Source of the DNA: Rhodobacteraceae bacterium D3-12
Lineage (GTDB): Bacteria; Pseudomonadota; Alphaproteobacteria; Rhodobacterales; Rhodobacteraceae
Direction: 5' to 3'
NCBI GenBank assembly: GCA_025916135.1
Contig: CP104793.1
Coordinates: 3,626,001 to 3,690,000, forward strand
Length of the DNA: 64,000 nt
The first letter of the stretch is position 1. Each line of letters begins with the position of its first letter. Shown here one piece after another: positions 18,580 to 27,569 of the stretch. The position numbers and the translations under genes were made by a program. The notes beneath the pieces were generated by a model, which was not told where the DNA came from, did no database searches, and saw nothing but the letters and a program-made list of their open reading frames with translations.

Positions 18580-19086
18580 TCACTCTGCCGCATTGCGCCG
18601 TGGCAAAACCCAGTCCGGGCGCGGGAAATGACAGGTATAACCGTTGGGAATCCGCTCAAGATAGTCTTGATGCTCCGGCTCCGCTTCCCAGAAGTCGCCC
18701 ACAGGTTCAACCTCGGTCACGACCTTGCCGGGCCAAATCCCCGATGCGTCCACATCGGCAATCGTATCCTCGGCCACAGCCTTCTGCGCATCCGAAACAT
18801 AATAAATTGCCGAGCGATAGCTCATTCCACGGTCATTCCCCTGCCGGTTCGGCGTGGTCGGATCGTGAATTTGAAAAAAGAACTCCAGCAACTGGCGATA
18901 GCTGATTGTCGCGGGGTCAAATATAACCTCGATCGCTTCGGCATGGGTGCCGTGGTTGCGATAGGTGGCATTGGGCACATCACCGCCGGAATATCCAACC
19001 CGCGTCGATTTTATGCCCGGCATTTTGCGGATCAGATCCTGCATGCCCCAAAAACATCCCCCCGCCAGAACCGCGCGCTCGCTCAT
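18580..19086 (-). CDS. msrA: Peptide-methionine (S)-S-oxide reductase
   Basis: Repairs the S-form of oxidised methionine. It is 168 residues from the ATG at 19086, which gives [18 protein letters not shown] with the catalytic Cys in the family motif GCFWG. Other family segments: [26 protein letters not shown] and [21 protein letters not shown]. The ATG overlaps the msrB stop (ATGA), so msrB-msrA form one unit covering both epimers. Confidence 0.96.
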   Translation of the reverse strand: MSERAVLAGGCFWGMQDLIRKMPGIKSTRVGYSGGDVPNATYRNHGTHAEAIEVIFDPATISYRQLLEFFFQIHDPTTPNRQGNDRGMSYRSAIYYVSDAQKAVAEDTIADVDASGIWPGKVVTEVEPVGDFWEAEPEHQDYLERIPNGYTCHFPRPDWVLPRRNAAE

Positions 19087-19529
19087 GTCACATCCTCCAC
19101 CTGATCCAAATAGTCGCCATAGCCTTCTGCCTCCATGTCCTCCTTCGGAATAAAGCGCAGCGAGGCCGCATTGATACAATAGCGCAAACCGCCACGATCC
19201 TGTGGCCCATCGGGGAATACATGCCCCAAATGGCTGTCTCCGTGGGTCGAGCGCACTTCGGTGCGGATCATGCCATGGGTCGTATCGCGATGCTCCACCA
19301 CATGAGCCGGCTCAATCGGTTTGGTAAAGCTGGGCCAGCCGCAGCCGCTTTCAAACTTGTCAGACGACGCAAACAGCGGCTCGCCCGACACGATATCCAC
19401 ATAGATCCCAGCCGCCTTGTTGTCGTTCAACTCTCCCGACCACGGGCGTTCGGTCCCGTTTTGTTGGGTCACGCGGTATTGCTCCGGGGTCAACCGGGCA
19501 ATCGCATCTTCGGTCTTTGCGTATTTCAC
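19083..19529 (-). CDS. msrB: Peptide-methionine (R)-S-oxide reductase
   Basis: Reduces the R-form of methionine sulfoxide. I chose the GTG at 19529 because AGGAGG sits six bases before it and the protein is then 148 residues, as is typical. A longer ATG start at 19553 would include the Shine-Dalgarno itself in the coding part. Motifs: [33 protein letters not shown], and the catalytic Cys in [14 protein letters not shown]. One zinc-site Cys region is reduced compared with other MsrB proteins. Confidence 0.93.
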   Translation of the reverse strand: MKYAKTEDAIARLTPEQYRVTQQNGTERPWSGELNDNKAAGIYVDIVSGEPLFASSDKFESGCGWPSFTKPIEPAHVVEHRDTTHGMIRTEVRSTHGDSHLGHVFPDGPQDRGGLRYCINAASLRFIPKEDMEAEGYGDYLDQVEDVT

Positions 19530-19608
19530 ATCATCCCTCCTCGTCGGGTTCATGTCCATTATAGGAGGGCGCAGACGCCGGATTTCAACCCGTCTCAGCG
19601 TTTCGTGA

Positions 19609-20376
19609 TCACGCTGCCGCGGCCTCGTCCCGGATAAACACCAATCGACCGCCTTCGCTTTGGTCGGGTTGAAAGGCATATCCGCCGGTGTTGAAGTCTT
19701 TGAGTGCCTCGGCGTCTTGCAATCGGTTTTGAATGACAAACCGTGCCATCGCACCGCGCGCCTTCTTGGCAAAAAAGCTGACGATCTTGGCCTCGCCGCC
19801 GCGCATTTCCTTGAACACGGGCGTCACCACGTCAAGTTGCAACACATCCCGGTCAACCGCGCCAAAATACTCCTCGCTGGCGCAGTTGATCAAAACACCA
19901 GTGCCCAGCACCTCGGCCTGCGCGTTCAGCGCCTCGGCAATGCGTGGCCCCCAGAATTCATAGAGGTTCTTGCCGCGCCGGTTCTTCAGCCGACTGCCCA
20001 TTTCCATGCGATGCGGTTCAATCGCATCGGTCGGGCGCAACAGCCCATACATGCCCGAAAGGATGCGCAAATGCCCCGCCGCAAATGCCATTTCGTCAGC
20101 GTCGAGCGAGGCCGCTTCCAGCCCGGCATAGGTGTCTCCATCGAACATCAACGCCGCAGCGCCGCGTTCCATCTGCCCGAAATTGCGGTAGCGGTGATAG
20201 TTCAGCTTGGACAGATCTGCGCTGATCCCCATCAGCTTGCCAATGTCTTGTTGACTTAGCCCACGCGCGGTCGCGGCCAGTTTCTCGGCCTCGGCCTGAA
20301 ACATCGGCTCGGTCAGGGCGATCTCCCCGCCCGGATTTTCATTCAGCCGCTTGGCTGGTGACACAACGATCAGCAT
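19609..20376 (-). CDS. yaaA: Peroxide stress protein YaaA
   Basis: Member of the YaaA/UPF0246 family that lowers free iron and DNA damage during peroxide stress in E. coli. It is 255 residues from the ATG at 20376 (CAGGAGA before it), beginning [15 protein letters not shown]. Family marks: [34 protein letters not shown] and [13 protein letters not shown]. Its place beside the methionine sulfoxide reductases makes a small oxidative-stress neighbourhood. Confidence 0.94.
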   Translation of the reverse strand: MLIVVSPAKRLNENPGGEIALTEPMFQAEAEKLAATARGLSQQDIGKLMGISADLSKLNYHRYRNFGQMERGAAALMFDGDTYAGLEAASLDADEMAFAAGHLRILSGMYGLLRPTDAIEPHRMEMGSRLKNRRGKNLYEFWGPRIAEALNAQAEVLGTGVLINCASEEYFGAVDRDVLQLDVVTPVFKEMRGGEAKIVSFFAKKARGAMARFVIQNRLQDAEALKDFNTGGYAFQPDQSEGGRLVFIRDEAAAA

Positions 20377-20390
20377 ATTCTCTCCTGTAG

Positions 20391-20410
20391 GGTGCGTGAT
20401 TTCACGCACC
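20391..20410. repeat. Palindrome between recQ and yaaA
   Basis: GGTGCGTGA-TT-TCACGCACC is a perfect 9-bp inverted repeat in the short gap between two minus-strand genes. It could be a REP-like element, an mRNA hairpin protecting the recQ 3' end, or part of a yaaA control site. Confidence 0.4.
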
Positions 20411-20417
20411 TCCCAAT

Positions 20418-22457
20418 CTATCCGTCTTCACGAAGGATTTCCAGAAACGCATCACCAAAACGTTCGGCTCGCCGGTCGCCCAGAATGCGCAGCATCGCGC
20501 CGCTGTCGCGCGGCTTCATCTCGGCCACCTTGGCCAAAAGCGACGCCGAACAACTCATCGGTTTCAACGTTCCCCCCTCGCCACGGGCAAGGTCGGCCTG
20601 TGCCTGCAACAGCCGGTCATAGACCGCCCCCGCATCGCGCCCGGCCAGCTTGCGGCGGCTCGGGTGGACCGGCTCGACCTCACCCGCAATGACTTGCAGA
20701 AAATCATCACCATAGCGTTCCAGCTTTTTCGCGCCGACACCCGAAATCCGCGCCATATCGTCCAGCGTTATGGGGCGTTTTTCGGCCATTTCGATCAGGC
20801 TGCGATCATTGAAAATGATATAGGCCGGAACCGCTTGTGCCTCGGCCAGCGCGCGGCGCTTGGCCTTGAGCGCCGAAAGCAGCGGCGCATCCTCTTCGGA
20901 CACAAGGGTTTTCACCGCCACGCGTGTGGAGGGTTTGGCGATGCTATCCTTGCGTAGGGTAATGTCTTCTTCACCTCTCAGGATCGCATGCGCGGCCTCG
21001 GTCATCTTGAGGGCACCGTGACGCTCCGGGTCGGGACGGCACAGGTCATGCCCCATCATCTGCCGGAAAATCGCCTGCCATTGCGGGCGCGAATACTCTT
21101 TGCCAACACCAAAGGTCGGCAAATCGTCATGGCCGCGCGCGCGCACCTTTTCGGTCGCGTTGCCGATCAGAATGTCGATCAAATGCCCGGAGCCGAACCA
21201 CTCCCCCGTGCGCAGCATCGCCGACAATCCCATGCGCACCGCCTGTGTGCCGTCAAAGGTCTCGACCGGGCGTTCACAGATGTCGCAATTACCGCAGGCC
21301 TCACAGGTATCACCAAAGTAGGCCAGCAGCGCCTTGCGCCGACACTCCAACGCCTCGGCCAAGCCCAACAGCGCGTTAAGCCGCCCGTGATCCGCCACCC
21401 GCCGCTCAGGCGGGGCTAGGCCCTCGTCAATCTGGCTGCGGCGCAGGCGGATGTCGTCAGGACCATAAAGCGTAAGCGTTTCAGCCGGGGCGCCATCACG
21501 CCCGGCGCGACCGATTTCCTGATAATAAGCCTCGATTGATTTGGGCAAATCGGCATGGGCGACCCAACGGATATCGGGTTTATCGACCCCCATGCCAAAG
21601 GCCACCGTTGCCACCACGATCAGCCCGTCCTCGGTGTTGAAGCGATGCTCGACATGGCGGCGGTCATCGGCCTCCATCCCGCCGTGATAGTGACAGGCGT
21701 TATGCCCACCCTCACGCAGCGCCTGTGCAAGCCCTTCGGTCTTGGCCCGTGTGCCGCAATAGACAATGCCCGACTGCCCCTTGCGGGCGGCGGCGAACTC
21801 AAGGATCTGTTTGCGCGGCCCGTTCTTGGCCGCAAATGCCAAGTTAATGTTGGGCCGATCGAACCCATGCAAAAACACCTCAGGCGTTTGCCCGTCAAAC
21901 AGGCGCGTGACGATCTCTTCGCGGGTTTCGGCATCGGCAGTGGCGGTAAAGGCGGCAAGCGGCACATCAAGCGCGCGGCGCAATTCCCCGATGCGCAGGT
22001 AATCGGGGCGGAAGTCATGGCCCCACTGGCTGACGCAATGGGCCTCGTCCACGGCGATCAGGCCAACGCCGATCCGTCGCAGCATCCCCATTGCCGACCC
22101 TACCGCCAGCCGTTCGGGCGCGATAAAAAGCAAGCGCAAGCGCCCCGCGTCTAGCGCCTCCCAAACTGCGTCAGTTTCTTCCGGTGTATTGCCCGAGGTC
22201 AGCGCGCCGGCCTCAACCCCGACTTCGCGCAGGCTTCGCACCTGATCCCGCATCAGGGCGATCAGCGGTGAAATCACCACTGTCACCCCCTCGCGCATCA
22301 GCGCGGGAAGTTGAAAGCAAAGGGATTTCCCCCCGCCGGTGGGCATGATGGCCAACACGTTGCGCCCTTCGGCGACCGCGTCGACAATATCTTCCTGTCC
22401 GGGACGGAAGGCATCAAACCCGAAAACATCGCTCAAAAGCGTGGCAGCGCCTGGCAT
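20418..22457 (-). CDS. recQ: ATP-dependent DNA helicase RecQ
   Basis: 3'-5' DNA helicase in recombination repair. It is 679 residues from the ATG at 22457 (AGGA five bases before). Walker A is MPTGGGKSLCFQLP, the DEAH box is in LIAVDEAHCVSQWGHDFRPDY, motif VI is EIGRAGRDG, and the zinc-binding Cys cluster is CEACGNCDICERP. RQC and HRDC domains follow at the C-terminus (about 480-600). It is longer than E. coli RecQ (609) because of an extra C-terminal part. Confidence 0.96.
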   Translation of the reverse strand: MPGAATLLSDVFGFDAFRPGQEDIVDAVAEGRNVLAIMPTGGGKSLCFQLPALMREGVTVVISPLIALMRDQVRSLREVGVEAGALTSGNTPEETDAVWEALDAGRLRLLFIAPERLAVGSAMGMLRRIGVGLIAVDEAHCVSQWGHDFRPDYLRIGELRRALDVPLAAFTATADAETREEIVTRLFDGQTPEVFLHGFDRPNINLAFAAKNGPRKQILEFAAARKGQSGIVYCGTRAKTEGLAQALREGGHNACHYHGGMEADDRRHVEHRFNTEDGLIVVATVAFGMGVDKPDIRWVAHADLPKSIEAYYQEIGRAGRDGAPAETLTLYGPDDIRLRRSQIDEGLAPPERRVADHGRLNALLGLAEALECRRKALLAYFGDTCEACGNCDICERPVETFDGTQAVRMGLSAMLRTGEWFGSGHLIDILIGNATEKVRARGHDDLPTFGVGKEYSRPQWQAIFRQMMGHDLCRPDPERHGALKMTEAAHAILRGEEDITLRKDSIAKPSTRVAVKTLVSEEDAPLLSALKAKRRALAEAQAVPAYIIFNDRSLIEMAEKRPITLDDMARISGVGAKKLERYGDDFLQVIAGEVEPVHPSRRKLAGRDAGAVYDRLLQAQADLARGEGGTLKPMSCSASLLAKVAEMKPRDSGAMLRILGDRRAERFGDAFLEILREDG

Positions 22458-22554
22458 GTTGATCCTGTGATTTCTTTGTCTGCTCTTATCAAAGACAATC
22501 ACATTTTAAGATAATGTGAACAAGGCCCGATCAGACCTGCAGGCGCCCCCGGCT

Positions 22555-22839
22555 TCAGCCAAAGAAGATTGTCGGCAGGATATAGTCGCGCAGCGAAATG
22601 ATGATGATGAATGCAACCAGCGGCGCGAGATCAAGCGGGCGTGTATCGGGCAAAACCCGGCGGATCGGTTGATAGATCGGCTCAAGCAGTCTGTTCAGCC
22701 CGAACCAAAGCTGCGCCACAAATGGCTGATGCAAGTTCAGCACCTGAAAATTGATCAGCCAGCTCATCACGATATGCGCCAGCATGATAAAGAACGCGAC
22801 GTTAAGGATAAGCTGCAAAGGCCCGTAGATTGCCATCAT
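22555..22839 (-). CDS. YggT family membrane protein
   Basis: 94-residue inner-membrane protein with two hydrophobic helices (LILNVAFFIMLAHIVMSWLI and VAFIIIISLRDYILP) and the family's RxxP/P-I-R middle (LEPIYQPIRRVLPDTRPLDLAPL). YggT proteins are linked to osmotic or cell-division processes without a firm function. It stands alone upstream of recQ. Confidence 0.88.
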   Translation of the reverse strand: MMAIYGPLQLILNVAFFIMLAHIVMSWLINFQVLNLHQPFVAQLWFGLNRLLEPIYQPIRRVLPDTRPLDLAPLVAFIIIISLRDYILPTIFFG

Positions 22840-22981
22840 GTTGCGAGTTCCTTTTTGTGTTCCACCGCATGTTCGCCACGACAGGTAAGTGCAGCCACCA
22901 CAAAGAGCAAGAGCCGCGCATTAATCCTTGCCAGTAAAACCTTAATTCTGTCTAACTGACCAAGCATATGGGGGATGGATC

Positions 22982-24364
22982 ATGAGCGGAATTTCTGCGC
23001 GCAAGCGTATTTGGGGCTGGTGGTTTTTCGACTGGGCAAGCCAGCCATACAACACTTTGCTGCTCACCTTTATCTTTGGTCCCTATTTCGCCGAAACGGT
23101 GCGCGATATGCTGGTGGCCGAGGGCATGCCTCTGGGCGAGGCCAAAGCGCAGGCGCAGGCTTACTGGGGCTATGGGCTGACCGTGTCGGGGCTGTTCATT
23201 GCCTTTTTTGCGCCGGTCCTTGGCGCCTTTGCCGACAGCACCGGGCGGCGCATGCCGTGGGTCTGGTTCTTCTCCCTGCTCTATGTGCTTGGCTCGGCGA
23301 TGCTCTGGTATACCGCCCCCGAAGAGTTCAGCGTGACGCGCACCCTTGTCTGGTTCGGCGTTGGCCTGATCGGGATGGAGTTCGCGACCATCTTTACCAA
23401 CGCAATGCTGCCCACGCTGGGCGACAAACAAGAAATCGGCAAGGTCTCGGGCACAGGTTGGGCGTTCGGCTATATCGGTGGGGTGCTGGCGCTTGCCATT
23501 GTGCTCTTGCTGTTTCAAGCGGGCGGCAACGGGCTTACGATGCTGGGGATTTCGCCGGTGCTGGGGCTTGACCCGGCCACCGGTGCCGATACCCGCGCTG
23601 TTGGGCCGCTGACTGCGGTCTGGTATGCCGTCTTTATGATCCCCTTCTTCCTCTGGGTGCGGGATGTAAAAGATCAAAACCATGTGCCCTATAAGGTCGG
23701 CAAAGCCTTGAGTGATCTTGGCACCACGCTCAAAGGCCTGCCAAAACGGCCCAGTTTGCTGGCCTATCTCACCTCGTCGATGCTCTATCGTGATGCTTTG
23801 AACGGGGTTTACACCTTTGGCGGCATCTATGCCTCGGGCGTGTTGAACTGGCCCATCATGCAAATCGGGATTTTCGGCATCATTGGCGCGCTGACCGGGG
23901 CGCTGTTCGCGTGGATCGGCGGCAAGGCGGATCGCCGTTTCGGGCCGAAACCGGTGATCATCACCGCGATTCTCGTGCTGATCGCCACCTCGCTCGCAAT
24001 CATCCTGATCTCGCGCGAGAGCGTGCTGTTCATCGCCGTCGGGCCCGAGTCAACGCTCCCCGACCTCGCCTTCTTTATCTGCGGCGGGTTTATCGGCGCC
24101 GCCGGCGGCGCACTGCAATCGGCCAGCCGCACCATGGTCGTCTGGCAATCCAACCCGGCCCGGATGACCGAAGCCTTTGGGCTCTATGCGCTTTCGGGCA
24201 AGGCCACGACCTTCCTTGCGCCGGCTCTGATCGCGATCGTATCGGATCTGAGCGGGAACCAGACGATCGGCATTATGCCCATCGCGGGGCTGTTTCTTCT
24301 CGGGCTGATCCTGTTACTATGGGTCAAACCAGAGGGAGATCGCACCAAATGGTCCGTTTCTTAG
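22982..24364 (+). CDS. MFS transporter, UMF1/Atg22-like
   Basis: Twelve-helix transporter of the UMF1 (vacuole effluxer Atg22-like) branch, 460 residues, inner membrane. It begins KRIWGWWFFDWASQPYNTLLLTFIFGPYF, with the WxxYDWA-like motif of this family. The substrate is not predictable; amino acids have been shown for the yeast relative. Its 3' end overlaps the mepA start by 16 bases, so the two, and probably the following esterase, are co-transcribed. Confidence 0.88.
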   Translation: MSGISARKRIWGWWFFDWASQPYNTLLLTFIFGPYFAETVRDMLVAEGMPLGEAKAQAQAYWGYGLTVSGLFIAFFAPVLGAFADSTGRRMPWVWFFSLLYVLGSAMLWYTAPEEFSVTRTLVWFGVGLIGMEFATIFTNAMLPTLGDKQEIGKVSGTGWAFGYIGGVLALAIVLLLFQAGGNGLTMLGISPVLGLDPATGADTRAVGPLTAVWYAVFMIPFFLWVRDVKDQNHVPYKVGKALSDLGTTLKGLPKRPSLLAYLTSSMLYRDALNGVYTFGGIYASGVLNWPIMQIGIFGIIGALTGALFAWIGGKADRRFGPKPVIITAILVLIATSLAIILISRESVLFIAVGPESTLPDLAFFICGGFIGAAGGALQSASRTMVVWQSNPARMTEAFGLYALSGKATTFLAPALIAIVSDLSGNQTIGIMPIAGLFLLGLILLLWVKPEGDRTKWSVS

Positions 24365-25221
24365 TCGCCGCGCTTTTAAGCCTTTCAATCGCCATCCCCG
24401 CCGCGCAACCGGTGCAAGCGGCTGACAAGCTGGCCAAGCAGCTCTTTGGCGCCAAGAAAGCACCCTCACGCCAAAAGCCCGCCCCGCTTGGCAGCTATGC
24501 CAAGGGCTGTCAGGCCGGCGCGGTGCAGCTTCCTGAAACCGGGCCGACATGGCAGGCGATGCGCCTGTCGCGCAACCGCAACTGGGGGCAACCCGAAACC
24601 ATCGACTATATCCGCAAACTCTCGAGCTTTGCGGCGCGCCAACGCGGGTGGCAGGGGCTCTATATCGGCGATATTTCACAGCCGCGCGGCGGGCCGATGC
24701 TCACTGGGCATCGCAGCCACCAGATCGGACTTGATATCGACATCTGGATGCTACCGCCCAAACGGCTTGATCTAAGCCGGTCCCAGCGCGAGAAGATTTC
24801 GTCGATCTCGATGCGCCGCGCCAAGGGGGCTTATACCAACAAAAGCTGGACCAATCAGCACCGCGAGATCCTCAAAGCGGCGGCATCCGACAAACGTGTC
24901 GCACGGATTTTCATCTTTCCGGGGGCCAAGGTGGATATGTGCAAATGGGCCAAGGGCGACCGGCGCTGGCTGCGCAAGATCCGTCCATGGTGGGGGCATC
25001 ATTATCATTTCCATGTCCGGCTGAAATGCCCACGGGGCATGCGCGGTTGCGTCAATCAGGCCGATCCGCCGCGCGGTGATGGCTGCAAAGAGGCACAGCA
25101 GTGGGTGAACAATATCATTAACCCTCCGCCGCCCGATCCGAATTACAAACCCAAGAAGCGGCGCGAATTCGTGCTTGCCGATCTGCCCCAGCAATGCGCA
25201 CGCGTTTTGCGCTCGCGCTAG
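24349..25221 (+). CDS. mepA: Penicillin-insensitive murein endopeptidase
   Basis: Periplasmic zinc peptidase that cuts D-Ala-meso-DAP crosslinks in peptidoglycan. It is 290 residues from ATG 24349 (AGAGGGA before it), with a signal peptide to about QPVQA (residue 24). The LAS-type metal sites are plain: [15 protein letters not shown] (His and Asp ligands) and [15 protein letters not shown] (HxH). Cys residues near 45, 200-230 and 280 fit the disulfides of the family. It overlaps both neighbours. Confidence 0.95.
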   Translation: MVRFLVAALLSLSIAIPAAQPVQAADKLAKQLFGAKKAPSRQKPAPLGSYAKGCQAGAVQLPETGPTWQAMRLSRNRNWGQPETIDYIRKLSSFAARQRGWQGLYIGDISQPRGGPMLTGHRSHQIGLDIDIWMLPPKRLDLSRSQREKISSISMRRAKGAYTNKSWTNQHREILKAAASDKRVARIFIFPGAKVDMCKWAKGDRRWLRKIRPWWGHHYHFHVRLKCPRGMRGCVNQADPPRGDGCKEAQQWVNNIINPPPPDPNYKPKKRREFVLADLPQQCARVLRSR

Positions 25222-26105
25222 GCGCGGTCTGTGTCACGGGGTTCGCGCTGATCGGGCATGCCCGTCAGCCGGATCAGCGCGCCACCTATATCGGCTCTTA
25301 CAGCTGGCAGGAAAATGACCCCGCATTTGGCGGGTTCTCCGGGCTTGAGATGTCTGCCGATGGCCGACGGTTCACCGCGATATCCGATCACGGGAGCCGC
25401 GTTGACGGCACGCTGGAGCGGCAGTCAGGCGCCATTACCGGCGTTCTGTCCGAGCCACTGTTTCCTCTAAACACACCACGAGATGCGGCCCTTCCGCCCC
25501 AGCACTCCGATGCCGAAGGGCTTGCCATTCGCGACGACGGGCAAAGTTTTGTCTCGTTTGAAGGGGCGCATCGCGTCTGGTCCTATCCCACAGCCAAGGC
25601 GAAAGCGTCCCCCCTGCCCCAGCACCCCGATTTCAAGCACCTGCAAAGCAACTCTGGCCTCGAAGCGCTCGCCATTGATGCGCGCGGGTGGCTTTATGCC
25701 GTGCCCGAACGCTCCGGCAAAATGACGCGGCCTTTTCCGGTTTATCGGCATCGCGACGGCGCGTGGGACCGCACACTTGCCATTCCGCGCCGTGGTCATT
25801 TCCTTCCGGTTGGAGCAGATTTCGGGCCGGACGGGCGGCTTTACCTGCTGGAGCGCGACTTTGCGATGATCGGGTTTCGCAGTCGTGTGCGCAGTTTTGT
25901 GATCTCGGGCGACACGCTAACCGATGAACGTGAACACATCGTTACCTGCACGGCCCACCACGATAACCTCGAAGGGCTCGCCGTGTGGCGCGACACCGAA
26001 AACCGCATCCGGCTCACCATGATTTCGGACGATAATTTCCGCGCCTTCCAGCGCACCGAATTCGTCGAGTATGCCCTGCCCGCGCCCCTTGCCAAGACCG
26101 AGTAG
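25194..26105 (+). CDS. Esterase-like phytase-family secreted protein
   Basis: Predicted periplasmic or secreted protein, 303 residues, with an N-terminal signal segment ([20 protein letters not shown]). It belongs to the 'esterase-like activity of phytase' family: beta-propeller-like strands with [33 protein letters not shown] and DNLEGLAVW repeats containing acidic residues. The activity is unproven. It overlaps mepA by 28 bases, pointing to co-expression with cell-wall remodelling genes. Confidence 0.85.
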   Translation: MRTRFALALGAVCVTGFALIGHARQPDQRATYIGSYSWQENDPAFGGFSGLEMSADGRRFTAISDHGSRVDGTLERQSGAITGVLSEPLFPLNTPRDAALPPQHSDAEGLAIRDDGQSFVSFEGAHRVWSYPTAKAKASPLPQHPDFKHLQSNSGLEALAIDARGWLYAVPERSGKMTRPFPVYRHRDGAWDRTLAIPRRGHFLPVGADFGPDGRLYLLERDFAMIGFRSRVRSFVISGDTLTDEREHIVTCTAHHDNLEGLAVWRDTENRIRLTMISDDNFRAFQRTEFVEYALPAPLAKTE

Positions 26106-26178
26106 CCACAGTATACGCCGCGCGTTCCCCATGATGGGGGCCATGTCTCCGCTACCATGTCAAAACGGACTAAAACCT

Positions 26179-26823
26179 ATGCAAAAACACCACCTTCCCG
26201 GCATTCTTGCCATGGCCGCCATTGTTGTGGCCTCGAATATTCTCGTTCAATTCCTGCTGCTTGACGGGCTTCTGACCTGGGGCGCGTTCACCTATCCGCT
26301 GGCCTTTCTGGTCACCGATGTGATGAACCGCGTCTATGGCACGGGCCCGGCACGGCGGGTTGTGCTGGCCGGTTTTGTCACCGGCGTGATCTGTTCGCTG
26401 ATCGGTTCGCAGGTCATGTTGCAGGGCGATGGCTATACCTTTGCCGCAGTGCCGCTGCGGGTTGCCGTGGCCTCTGGAATTGCGTTTCTAATCGCGCAAC
26501 TCACTGATATTGCAGTGTTTGACCGCTTTCGCGGCGGGCAGTGGTGGCGCGCGCCGCTGGTGTCGACGCTGGTTGGCTCCGCACTGGATACGGCGCTGTT
26601 CTTTACCATCGCATTTTCGGCCAGCATCACGCTGTTCGGCGCCGAGGCCGACGGGGCGATCAACTGGGCGTGGGGGGCCACACCCTTCCTGACCATGGGG
26701 CCCGAGGCGCCGCTCTGGGTGTCGCTCGCTTTTGCCGACTGGATGGTGAAACTTGCCATCGCTTTAATCGCTCTTGTGCCATTCCGCATCATCGTGGGGT
26801 CTTTGACGGCCCGCACCACATGA
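26179..26823 (+). CDS. Queuosine precursor transporter
   Basis: Inner-membrane protein of the VUT/YhhQ family that imports queuine precursors (preQ0/preQ1). It is 214 residues from ATG 26179, with about six helices. Typical segments: FTYPLAFLVTDVMNRVYG (with Asp and Asn conserved in the family) and VSTLVGSALDTALFFTIAF. No good Shine-Dalgarno was found. The upstream 73 bases have a CCCC/GGGG hairpin but no convincing preQ1 riboswitch. Confidence 0.9.
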   Translation: MQKHHLPGILAMAAIVVASNILVQFLLLDGLLTWGAFTYPLAFLVTDVMNRVYGTGPARRVVLAGFVTGVICSLIGSQVMLQGDGYTFAAVPLRVAVASGIAFLIAQLTDIAVFDRFRGGQWWRAPLVSTLVGSALDTALFFTIAFSASITLFGAEADGAINWAWGATPFLTMGPEAPLWVSLAFADWMVKLAIALIALVPFRIIVGSLTARTT

Positions 26824-26873
26824 TTTTGTTTGACATATGATCCGGCTGTGGCAGGCTGGACTTAGTTGAAACA

Positions 26874-27014
26874 ATGAAAGGAGGTGCTCTTGTGTCTAAT
26901 GGGATCATGGAGAAATGCGTCGGAACAGTTTGGGAGACACGGACCTGAGGCAGCCCTCGGGTTTGAAAGACCCCAAATTGGTGTGACCTAACCGAAGCAC
27001 CTCCTTAAATCTCG
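26874..27014 (+). ncRNA. Candidate structured RNA with SD/anti-SD pairing and an 18-codon reading frame
   Basis: This region, in the 329-base gap between the transporter and arfB, has a perfect Shine-Dalgarno sequence AAGGAGGTGCT (26878-26888). Its exact complement AGCACCTCCTT (26996-27006) lies about 107 bases downstream. The second arm matches the 16S rRNA anti-Shine-Dalgarno core CACCTCCTT. A strong terminator follows at once. Between the arms a GTG at 26892, seven bases after the SD, opens an 18-codon frame (MSNGIMEKCVGTVWETRT) to the stop at 26946. It could be a small RNA, a leader peptide controlled by SD masking, or an arfB-linked sensor. A TTGACA box at 26830-26835 may be its -35 element; no good -10 is seen. 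Confidence 0.45.
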
Positions 27015-27046
27015 AAGGGCCGTTTCCAATGCGAAACGGCCCTTTT
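27015..27046 (+). terminator. Strong terminator upstream of arfB
   Basis: AAGGGCCGTTTC pairs perfectly (12 bp) with GAAACGGCCCTT around a six-base loop, followed by TTC. It closes the candidate RNA and insulates arfB. Confidence 0.85.
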
Positions 27047-27152
27047 CGTTCGCGGCGCACGCTGTGTTAAGATTTGGCCGGATAGGCCGGAATGAGGGGG
27101 TGACATCCGGCTGCCCCCCGGCTGACATCCGGCTGACATTGGAATCGGACTT

Positions 27153-27542
27153 ATGCCGTTAAGAATTACGGACGAAATATTAATCGAAGACTGGGAGCTG
27201 ACAGAAAGCTTCACCCGGTCGAGCGGCCCGGGCGGGCAGAACGTGAACAAAGTGTCCACGGCGGTCGAGCTGCGCTTTGAGGCCGACCGCTCGCCGTCGC
27301 TCCCCGGTCCGGTCAAATCCCGGCTGCGCCGGTTGGCGGGGCGGCGCTGGACCAAGGAGGGGGCGCTGGTGATCTTCGCCGAGGAAACCCGCAGCCAAGC
27401 CCGCAACCGCGAGATCGCGCGGGAACGGTTGGTGGAGTTGATCCGAAAGGCGTTGGTGAAGCCTAAGTTTCGCGTGAAGACAAAACCGACGAAAGGGTCA
27501 AAGGAGCGGCGGTTGAAGGCGAAGAAGGTGCGGGGGAGGTGA
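27153..27542 (+). CDS. arfB: Alternative ribosome-rescue factor ArfB (peptidyl-tRNA hydrolase)
   Basis: Frees ribosomes stalled on mRNA without a stop codon by hydrolysing peptidyl-tRNA. It has 129 residues. The catalytic GGQ is in TRSSGPGGQNVNKVSTAVELRF (residues near 27), the class-I release-factor motif. The C-terminal tail is very basic (KPTKGSKERRLKAKKVRGR), as needed to reach into the empty mRNA channel. It is close to the usual 135-140 residues. Confidence 0.94.
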   Translation: MPLRITDEILIEDWELTESFTRSSGPGGQNVNKVSTAVELRFEADRSPSLPGPVKSRLRRLAGRRWTKEGALVIFAEETRSQARNREIARERLVELIRKALVKPKFRVKTKPTKGSKERRLKAKKVRGR

Positions 27543-27569
27543 AACGCCTCAGGCCCCCGATCAAACCGG

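Noticed and set aside
26106..26178. preQ1 riboswitch before the queuosine-precursor transporter
   Set aside because: There is a CCCC/GGGG hairpin and an A-rich stretch, but the conserved preQ1 core could not be matched.
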